A stretch of DNA of 9,732 bases, taken from the NCBI GenBank assembly GCA_003343805.1, contig QAKM01000104.1:1-9732 (forward strand), read 5' to 3'. Shown here one piece after another: positions 5,821 through 9,732 of the stretch. A program made the translations under genes and the position numbers. Position 1 is the stretch's first letter, and every line of letters starts with the position of its first letter. Under the pieces are notes generated by a model that did not search any database, had not been told where the DNA came from, and worked only from the letters and a program-made list of their open reading frames with translations. Origin of the DNA: Bacillota bacterium. GTDB lineage: Bacteria; Bacillota; Clostridia; Christensenellales; Borkfalkiaceae.

Positions 5821-6894
5821 ATGAGAGCTTATAACTTTTCGGCCGGGCCTTCGGCGCTCCCCCTTGAAGTTCTGGAAGAGGCGCAGAAGGAATTTTTGGA
5901 TTTTGCCGGCACCGGGATGTCCGTCACGGAGATCTCGCACCGGAACAAGAAGTTTGAAGAGGTCGTCAACGAGGGTGAAGCGCTCCTTCGCGAGCTTCTG
6001 AATATTCCCGATGACTATGCGGTCATCTTTGTGCAGGGCGGTGCAAGTCAGCAGTTTGCGGCCGTTCCTCTCAACCTGATGCACAAGGGAAAGGCGGACT
6101 ATGTCGTGACGGGCAACTTCGCGAAGAAGGCCTTCCAGGAGGGCAAGATTTACGGCGATGCCGCGTGCGTGGCCTCCTCCGAGGATAAGACTTACACCTA
6201 TATTCCCGATGTGAAGAGCATCCCCTTCCGCGAGGACACCGACTATGTGCACATCTGCGCAAACAATACCATTTTCGGTACGCGCTATGTGGAGTTTCCC
6301 GAAACGAAAGCGCCTCTCGTTGTCGATATGTCGTCCGATATCCTCTCCCGCGAGATCGACGTCAAACAGTTCGGCGTCATCTATGCGGGTGCGCAGAAGA
6401 ATCTCGCGCCTGCCGGCGTGACGCTCGTCATCGCAAAGCGCGATCTCATCCAGGATCCCCTCTCCATCTGCCCCACCATGCTCAAATGGAAGGTACAGGA
6501 TGAGAACAAGAGCCTCTACAATACCCCTCCCTGCTTCTCGATCTATATGGCGACGCTCGTCCTGCGTCGGCTCAAGCGACTGGGCGGCATCAAAGCCATC
6601 AACGAGGTCAACGAATACAAGGCGGGCCTTCTCTATGACTTCATCGATAACTCTTCCTTCTACACCAACTCTGTGGAAAAGAAGTACCGCTCCATCATGA
6701 ACGTTCCCTTCGTCACCCCGAACAAGGATCTCGATGCAGCGTTCATCAAGGGGGCATCGGAACACGGTCTCGTCTCGCTCAAGGGACACCGACTGGTGGG
6801 CGGGATGCGCGCGTCCATCTACAATGCGATGCCCGTCGAAGGCGTCAAGGCGCTCATCGAATACATGAAGCAGTTCGAGGAGGAAAACAAATGA
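5821..6894 (+). CDS. serC: Phosphoserine aminotransferase
   Basis: SerC is a PLP enzyme that converts 3-phosphohydroxypyruvate and glutamate to O-phosphoserine and 2-oxoglutarate, the second step of serine synthesis. The protein is 357 aa, normal for the family, and starts with the characteristic YNFSAGPSALP (4-14). The phosphate/PLP loop GGASQQF is at 73-79, NNTIFGT at 148-154, DMSSDI at 169-174, and the PLP-binding lysine is K193 in GAQKNLAPAG. NTPP (234-237) and GHRLVGGMRASIYNAM (322-337) complete the substrate site. The start is supported by GGGAGG (5810-5815) 5 nt upstream. It is the first gene of an operon with serA, overlapping it by 4 nt (ATGA), so the two proteins are likely made in step. 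A long antisense reading frame exists across it but has no supporting features. Confidence 0.97.
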   Translation: MRAYNFSAGPSALPLEVLEEAQKEFLDFAGTGMSVTEISHRNKKFEEVVNEGEALLRELLNIPDDYAVIFVQGGASQQFAAVPLNLMHKGKADYVVTGNFAKKAFQEGKIYGDAACVASSEDKTYTYIPDVKSIPFREDTDYVHICANNTIFGTRYVEFPETKAPLVVDMSSDILSREIDVKQFGVIYAGAQKNLAPAGVTLVIAKRDLIQDPLSICPTMLKWKVQDENKSLYNTPPCFSIYMATLVLRRLKRLGGIKAINEVNEYKAGLLYDFIDNSSFYTNSVEKKYRSIMNVPFVTPNKDLDAAFIKGASEHGLVSLKGHRLVGGMRASIYNAMPVEGVKALIEYMKQFEEENK

Positions 6895-8042
6895 AGATCT
6901 TAAAGCTCAATTCCATCAGCCCCGTTGCAGACGAGACCTTCCGCGGCTATGAGTACTCCGACAGCGTTGAAAACCCCGAAGGCATCATCCTCCGCTCCTT
7001 CGCGATGCACGACTATCCCCTCGGCGAAAATTTGCTCGCCGTGGCGCGTGCAGGCGCAGGCGTCAACAACATCCCCATCGAGAAATGCACCGAACAGGGC
7101 ATCGTCGTCTTCAACACGCCGGGTGCCAACGCCAATGCGGTGAAGGAGCTCGTCCTCTGCGAACTCTTCCTCGGCGGAAGAAAGGTCGTTGATGGCGCCA
7201 ACTGGGTGCAGTCGCTCAAGGGCCAGGAGGGCGTAGGGAAGCTCGTCGAGAAGGGCAAAGGCAAGTTTGCAGGCCAGGAAGTGCTCGGAAAGACTTTGGG
7301 CGTCATTGGGCTCGGTGCGATCGGTGCGATGGTCGCCAATGCCGCCATCGATCTCGGGATGTCCGTCATGGGATACGATCCCTACATCTCCGTCAAGAAC
7401 GCATGGCTCATCAACAACCGCGTCAAGTTTACGTCCGAACTTTCCGCGATCTTTGCAAACTGCGACTATATCACGCTGCACGTTCCCCTCACGCCCGCGA
7501 CGAAGGGCATGATCGGAAAGGATTCGATCGCTGCCTGCAAGGACGGCGTCGTCATCATCAACAACGCGCGCGGCGACCTTGTCGATTCGGACGCCATGAT
7601 CGAAGCCGTTGCAAGCGGCAAAGTTTCCCGCTATATCACCGATTTCCCCGATGAGAAACTGCTGGATCACGAGAATATCCTCTGTGTGCCCCACCTCGGC
7701 GCCAGCACGCCCGAAGCGGAGGACAACTGCGCCTATATGGCGGCCAAGCAGCTCACCGACTATCTCGAAAACGGCAATATCACCAACAGCGTCAACTATC
7801 CCGCCGTCTCCATGCCGAGGACGAGCGTCTCCCGTGTGTGTGTGCATCACAAGAACGTCAAGGAGATCTTGTCCAAGATCCTTGCGATCGTCTCCTCGCA
7901 GGGCGTCAACATTGCCCACATGCAGGATCAGAGCCGCGGGGAGTACGCCTATCTGCTGCTCGATCTCGATGATGTTCTGAGCCACGAAGCGGTCGAACTC
8001 ATCCGCCGCGTCTCGGGCGTCATCCGCGTGCGCGTGCTATAA
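6891..8042 (+). CDS. serA: D-3-phosphoglycerate dehydrogenase with C-terminal ACT domain
   Basis: SerA oxidises 3-phosphoglycerate to 3-phosphohydroxypyruvate with NAD+, the first step of serine synthesis. The protein is 383 aa. The Rossmann motif GLGAIG (140-145) is followed by acidic D163 for the NAD ribose. The D-2-hydroxyacid dehydrogenase catalytic set is visible as R228 (NNARGD), a glutamate near 255 (FPDEK) and H268 (PHLGAST). N-terminal substrate-binding motifs include RAGAGVNNIP (53-62). A short C-terminal ACT domain (about 314-383) suggests allosteric control, typically by serine. The intermediate ASB domain of the longest SerA forms is absent. AGGAGG (6878-6883) lies 7 nt before the ATG, inside the end of serC. 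No serB-type phosphoserine phosphatase lies in the window, so the last step must be encoded elsewhere. Confidence 0.96.
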   Translation: MKILKLNSISPVADETFRGYEYSDSVENPEGIILRSFAMHDYPLGENLLAVARAGAGVNNIPIEKCTEQGIVVFNTPGANANAVKELVLCELFLGGRKVVDGANWVQSLKGQEGVGKLVEKGKGKFAGQEVLGKTLGVIGLGAIGAMVANAAIDLGMSVMGYDPYISVKNAWLINNRVKFTSELSAIFANCDYITLHVPLTPATKGMIGKDSIAACKDGVVIINNARGDLVDSDAMIEAVASGKVSRYITDFPDEKLLDHENILCVPHLGASTPEAEDNCAYMAAKQLTDYLENGNITNSVNYPAVSMPRTSVSRVCVHHKNVKEILSKILAIVSSQGVNIAHMQDQSRGEYAYLLLDLDDVLSHEAVELIRRVSGVIRVRVL

Positions 8043-8053
8043 ATTCTCAACAC

Positions 8054-8067
8054 GTCCCAACTGGGAC
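8054..8067. repeat. Small inverted repeat after serA
   Basis: GTCCC (8054-8058) and GGGAC (8063-8067) can form a short 5-bp hairpin just after the serA stop, followed on the plus strand by seven A residues. On the minus strand a T-run precedes it. It is not a terminator by itself in either direction and may only be part of the terminator region. Confidence 0.35.
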
Positions 8068-8082
8068 AAAAAAACGGACACG

Positions 8083-8115
8083 AAAAAAGGGCGCGGTGCA
8101 ACACCGTGCCCTTTT
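8083..8115. terminator. Bidirectional rho-independent terminator (serCA / cupin)
   Basis: A 10-bp stem GGGCGCGGTG/CACCGTGCCC (8089-8098 and 8102-8111, one G-T wobble) has a CAA triloop. It is flanked by six A residues (8083-8088) and four T residues (8112-8115). On the plus strand it ends the serCA transcript. On the minus strand the A-run becomes a T-tract that ends the convergent cupin gene. Confidence 0.88.
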
Positions 8116-8173
8116 GCATCCCATGACTGTACGGGAGACGGCCGCCCTTCCGCGCTCCGCCCCCGAAGCACCA

Positions 8174-8527
8174 TTATGCCATGACGGCGTCGGTCGCAGT
8201 ATATTCCGTCAGAGAATTTGCCTTGACCTGGATGCAGATGTACTTGAACGCGCTGTCCTCGGCGGCAAAAAAGCGCCTTCTCGCGGCGGGTGCGATGCGC
8301 AGCCAGTCGCCGGCCTTTAAGGTGACGGTCTCGCCGTCGATCTCCGCCTTGCCCGTGCCTTCCAACACGGCGTAGATCTCCTCGTTCTCTTTATGCGAAT
8401 GAACAAAGGGAACGCTCGCCCCTGCGGGCAGGATGTTGATGCTCACTTCCGCGCCCGTCAGTCCCAGCTGATCGTGCAGTTCCACGCGCGCTGCGTCCGC
8501 AACGCTCGTCTTAGAATAATTTGCCAT
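8174..8527 (-). CDS. Small cupin-domain protein
   Basis: This is a 117-aa single-domain cupin (double-stranded beta-helix). Cupin motif 1 is visible as PFVHSHKENEE (40-50), with H43, H45 and E49/E50 as likely metal ligands. Motif 2 is GDWLRIAPAARRR (73-85), where the usual histidine ligand appears replaced by arginine. It belongs to a recognisable family of short bacterial cupins starting MANY-K and ending in TDAV-. The family's reaction is not known to me; it could be a small-molecule binding protein or an enzyme. The start is fixed by AGGAGG about 7 nt upstream. It is transcribed divergently from an HxlR regulator, which suggests that regulator controls it. It ends at the bidirectional terminator. 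Confidence 0.88.
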   Translation of the reverse strand: MANYSKTSVADAARVELHDQLGLTGAEVSINILPAGASVPFVHSHKENEEIYAVLEGTGKAEIDGETVTLKAGDWLRIAPAARRRFFAAEDSAFKYICIQVKANSLTEYTATDAVMA

Positions 8528-8556
8528 ATCAATACCTCCTGAATAATTCTGCCGAC

Positions 8557-8585
8557 ATCATACCACAGAACGGAGATACTGTCTC
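8557..8585 (-). promoter_or_regulatory. Promoter of the cupin gene
   Basis: On the minus strand an extended -10, TGG followed by TATGAT (8557-8562), lies 17 nt from GAGACA (8580-8585, matching the last four bases of TTGACA). The predicted start is near 8550, about 22 nt upstream of the ATG. The inverted repeat at 8587-8627 abuts the -35 box. Confidence 0.65.
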
Positions 8586-8586
8586 A

Positions 8587-8632
8587 AAGGTTACATTTTG
8601 TTTACAGGATAATTCTTTTGTAACCTTGTAAC
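8587..8632. promoter_or_regulatory. Inverted-repeat operator candidate for the HxlR regulator
   Basis: A perfect 9-bp inverted repeat AAGGTTACA (8587-8595) and TGTAACCTT (8619-8627) lies between the two divergent promoters. Extra partial copies are present: GTTTACA at 8600-8606 and a second TTGTAAC at 8626-8632, 8 bp from the first (8618-8624). HxlR proteins bind such A/T-rich dyads as dimers. The location abuts the cupin -35 and lies just upstream of the hxlR -35. Confidence 0.6.
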
Positions 8633-8650
8633 TTTTTGAAACCAATAGGC

Positions 8651-8679
8651 TTGACTTGCTCCCCCGGATGTGTTATCAT
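8651..8679 (+). promoter_or_regulatory. Promoter of the HxlR regulator gene
   Basis: TTGACT (8651-8656), a 17-nt spacer and TATCAT (8674-8679), preceded by an extended TGT, form a strong promoter. The start near 8686 would give a very short leader of about 17 nt before the ATG at 8703. Confidence 0.78.
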
Positions 8680-8702
8680 GGAGAAAAAGGGAGGAATCAT
8701 GT

Positions 8703-9029
8703 ATGCTGACGAAGGAAGAACTGCCCGAATGCCCCGTGGCAACCACGGTACAGCTGATCGGGAACAAGTGGAAACTGCTCATCATCCGAAACTTACTGAA
8801 GGCGCCGCAGCGGTTTACCGAACTCAAAAACGGCGTCCCTTCCATCTCCAAGAAGGTGCTCTCGGAGAACCTGCGCGCCATGGAGGAGGACGGCATCATC
8901 TCCCGCACGGTATATGCCGAGGTCCCGCCCCGCGTGGAATACGCCCTGACGGACATCGGCCGGTCGCTGTTGCAGCTCATGGACGATATGGCGGCATGGG
9001 GAGAGCGCTATAAGGCGATGATCGGTTGA
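8703..9029 (+). CDS. HxlR-family winged-helix transcriptional regulator
   Basis: This is a 108-aa DNA-binding protein of the HxlR (YodB/HypR) family. It begins with the family hallmark around Cys10 (ECPVATT) followed by LIGNKWKLLIIRNLL (18-32), then RFTELKNGVPSISKKVLSENLRAM (helix-turn-helix, about 37-60). The wing DGIISRTVYAEVPPRVEYALTDIG spans 63-86. Cys10 is the only cysteine. In YodB-type members the equivalent cysteine senses electrophiles or oxidants, so a thiol-sensing role is plausible but unproven here. The frame is open from 8670, but the ATG at 8703 is chosen because it starts the conserved part and lies 8 nt after GGGAGG (8689-8694). A second ATG at 8699 is out of frame. The regulator is divergent from the cupin gene and probably autoregulated through the intervening dyad. 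Confidence 0.93.
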   Translation: MLTKEELPECPVATTVQLIGNKWKLLIIRNLLKAPQRFTELKNGVPSISKKVLSENLRAMEEDGIISRTVYAEVPPRVEYALTDIGRSLLQLMDDMAAWGERYKAMIG

Positions 9030-9033
9030 AAAA

Positions 9034-9070
9034 GGGACTGCGCCCAAGACGGGTGCAGCCCTTTATTTTT
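9034..9070 (+). terminator. Rho-independent terminator of the HxlR gene
   Basis: The stem GGG-A-CTGC-G-CCC (9034-9045) pairs with GGG-T-GCAG-CCC (9051-9061) with one bulged A and a G-T wobble, and is followed by TTTATTTTT (9062-9070). It starts 5 nt after the stop codon. Confidence 0.85.
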
Positions 9071-9081
9071 GTGTAAACGAA

Positions 9082-9104
9082 AACCCCGCGATAGTCGCGG
9101 GGTT
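9082..9104. repeat. Left-end hairpin of the IS
   Basis: A perfect 10-bp stem (9082-9091 with 9095-9104, core CCCCGCGA/TCGCGGGG) with a TAG triloop lies near the presumed left end. IS200/IS605 transposases bind such subterminal hairpins on the transferred strand. On the minus strand it is followed by TTTTCGTTT, so it may also block transcription coming from the right. Confidence 0.75.
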
Positions 9105-9128
9105 CCGGGGAGGCTAAAGCCGATGAAA

Positions 9129-9158
9129 TAGACAAAGGAACTCCGATTGTGTTACAAT
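9129..9158 (+). promoter_or_regulatory. Probable tnpA promoter inside the leader hairpin
   Basis: TAGACA (9129-9134, five of six consensus bases), an 18-nt spacer and TACAAT (9153-9158), with an extended TGT just before it, form a reasonable promoter. The start would fall near 9165, inside the loop of the 9141-9200 hairpin. Confidence 0.5.
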
Positions 9159-9200
9159 CAAGAATGACCTGCCAGTCAAAGCAAGAAAACACAATCGGAG
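9141..9200 (+). promoter_or_regulatory. Hairpin sequestering the tnpA ribosome binding site
   Basis: A perfect 13-bp inverted repeat, CTCCGATTGTGTT (9141-9153) and AACACAATCGGAG (9188-9200), encloses a 34-nt loop. Its 3' arm contains most of the tnpA Shine-Dalgarno GGAGG (9197-9201). A competing short hairpin, GATTGT (9145-9150) with ACAATC (9154-9159), uses part of the 5' arm. IS200 is known to repress its transposase by such an RBS-masking stem. Confidence 0.82.
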
Positions 9201-9209
9201 GATATCATA

Positions 9210-9680
9210 ATGCAAGAGCAAAACAATATCGTAAACAGTTTAGCACATACAAAGTGGAATTGCAAGTATCATATCGTGTTTGCGCCGAAATACAGGCGGA
9301 AAGTGTTCTATGAAGAAAAGAGACTTGAAATACGAGAGATACTGCGGAAGTTGTGCAGTTGGAAAGGCGTAGAGGTGATCGAGGGAGAAATATGTGCGGA
9401 TCATATCCATATGCTGGTAAGTATCCCGCCCAAAATGAGCGTTGCGGGGTTTATGGGATATCTGAAGGGGAAGAGCAGCCTGATGATATTTCAAAAATGG
9501 GGAAACATGAAATTTGCCTACCGCAACCGCGAATTTTGGTGTAAGGGATACTATGTGGACACGGTCGGGAAAAACACAAAAGCGATAAAAGAATACATAG
9601 CCAACCAGTTAAAGAAAGACAAGGAAAGCGATCAATTGAGCATGTTTGACCCGGACGACCCTTTTAAGGGTGGCAAGTAA
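9210..9680 (+). CDS. tnpA: IS200-type HUH/Y1 transposase TnpA
   Basis: This 156-aa transposase cuts and rejoins single-stranded ends of the element through a covalent 5'-phosphotyrosine link. It opens with HTKWNCKYHIVFAPKYRRKVF (13-33), the typical Y1-transposase start. The HUH motif is HIH at 65-67 (ADHIHMLVSIPP). The catalytic tyrosine is most likely Y129 in KAIKEYIANQ, with Q133 conserved. Length is normal for IS200 TnpA and no frameshift is seen, so it looks functional. GGAGG (9197-9201) lies 8 nt upstream of the ATG but is buried in a 13-bp hairpin, keeping expression low. Codon choice (AAA, ATA, AGA frequent) is more A/T-rich than in the chromosomal genes to the left, in line with recent transfer. 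Confidence 0.96.
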   Translation: MQEQNNIVNSLAHTKWNCKYHIVFAPKYRRKVFYEEKRLEIREILRKLCSWKGVEVIEGEICADHIHMLVSIPPKMSVAGFMGYLKGKSSLMIFQKWGNMKFAYRNREFWCKGYYVDTVGKNTKAIKEYIANQLKKDKESDQLSMFDPDDPFKGGK

Positions 9681-9688
9681 ACAATGCA

Positions 9689-9729
9689 TGGCTGGCAGGC
9701 CAATTCTCCGGCGCACTTGTGCGCAGCCA
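9689..9729. repeat. Right-end hairpins of the IS
   Basis: TGGCTG (9689-9694) pairs with CAGCCA (9724-9729), and inside lies GCGCAC-TT-GTGCGC (9711-9716 and 9719-9724), which shares one base with the outer arm. These are the structured right-end sequences expected after tnpA in this family. The true tip lies at or past 9732. Confidence 0.6.
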
Positions 9730-9732
9730 GTA

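Larger units (their letters stand above)
9075..9732 (+). mobile_element. IS200-group insertion sequence (IS200/IS605 family)
   Basis: The element consists of a left-end hairpin, a translational-control hairpin, one HUH transposase gene (tnpA) and a hairpin-rich right end. There are no terminal inverted repeats, as expected for this family, which moves as single strands and recognises subterminal hairpins. The left boundary is approximate, since the hairpin lies a few to some tens of nt inside the tip. The right boundary is at or beyond the window edge. No accessory tnpB is seen before the edge. It lies immediately after the HxlR terminator. Confidence 0.85.

Noticed and set aside
5779..7985. 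Two long minus-strand open frames antisense to serC and serA (336 and 361 codons)
   Set aside because: They mirror well-defined enzymes, show the same Asp/Val/Gly/Arg-rich shadow composition, and lack start signals.
9160..9230. Antisense regulatory RNA opposite the tnpA start, as in Salmonella IS200
   Set aside because: Minus-strand promoter matches (such as TTGACT with TGTAAC) are weak, so I cannot support it from sequence alone.

Overview
The window looks like chromosome from a fairly G+C-rich member of the Bacillota (Clostridia-like). The grounds are strong AGGAGG-type ribosome binding sites, consensus sigma-A promoters, an RNase J, a YrrM/YrrO-type tRNA wobble-uridine modification pair, and a short ACT-domain SerA. 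I cannot name a genus; a gut Clostridia/Christensenellales-type host is a guess. No phage genes or CRISPR arrays are visible. The one mobile element is an IS200-type insertion sequence at the right edge.

Left half (1-5429, leftward). The 5' portion of tRNA-Thr(CGU) lies at the left edge with its own promoter. It is followed by a tightly packed minus-strand operon, read right to left: RNase J (TTG start, unusual basic N-terminal extension), TrmR-like tRNA 5-hydroxyuridine methyltransferase, a small P-loop kinase of unknown substrate, a U32-family protein of the TrhP type, and a YegS/DagK-type lipid kinase. From trmR to the lipid kinase, neighbours overlap or are 1 nt apart. TrhP and TrmR are consecutive enzymes for mo5U34 in tRNA (hydroxylation, then methylation). 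The kinase between them is the least explained gene here.

Centre (5430-5820). This is a divergent control region. On the minus strand it carries an RNase J promoter and a roughly 160-nt leader with three mutually complementary segments. On the plus strand it carries a near-consensus serCA promoter with an 8-bp dyad just upstream of its -35 box.

Right-centre (5821-8115). serC and serA form a two-gene, translationally coupled operon for the first two steps of serine synthesis from 3-phosphoglycerate. It ends in a hairpin that also serves the convergent cupin gene.

Right (8174-9029). A cupin protein and an HxlR-family regulator are divergently transcribed. An inverted repeat with extra half-sites lies between the two promoters, which suggests autoregulation and control of the cupin.

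Right edge (about 9075-9732). An IS200-group element carries an intact HUH/Tyr transposase. A 13-bp hairpin covers the tnpA ribosome binding site, and a probable promoter lies inside its 5' arm. The right end may be cut by the window.
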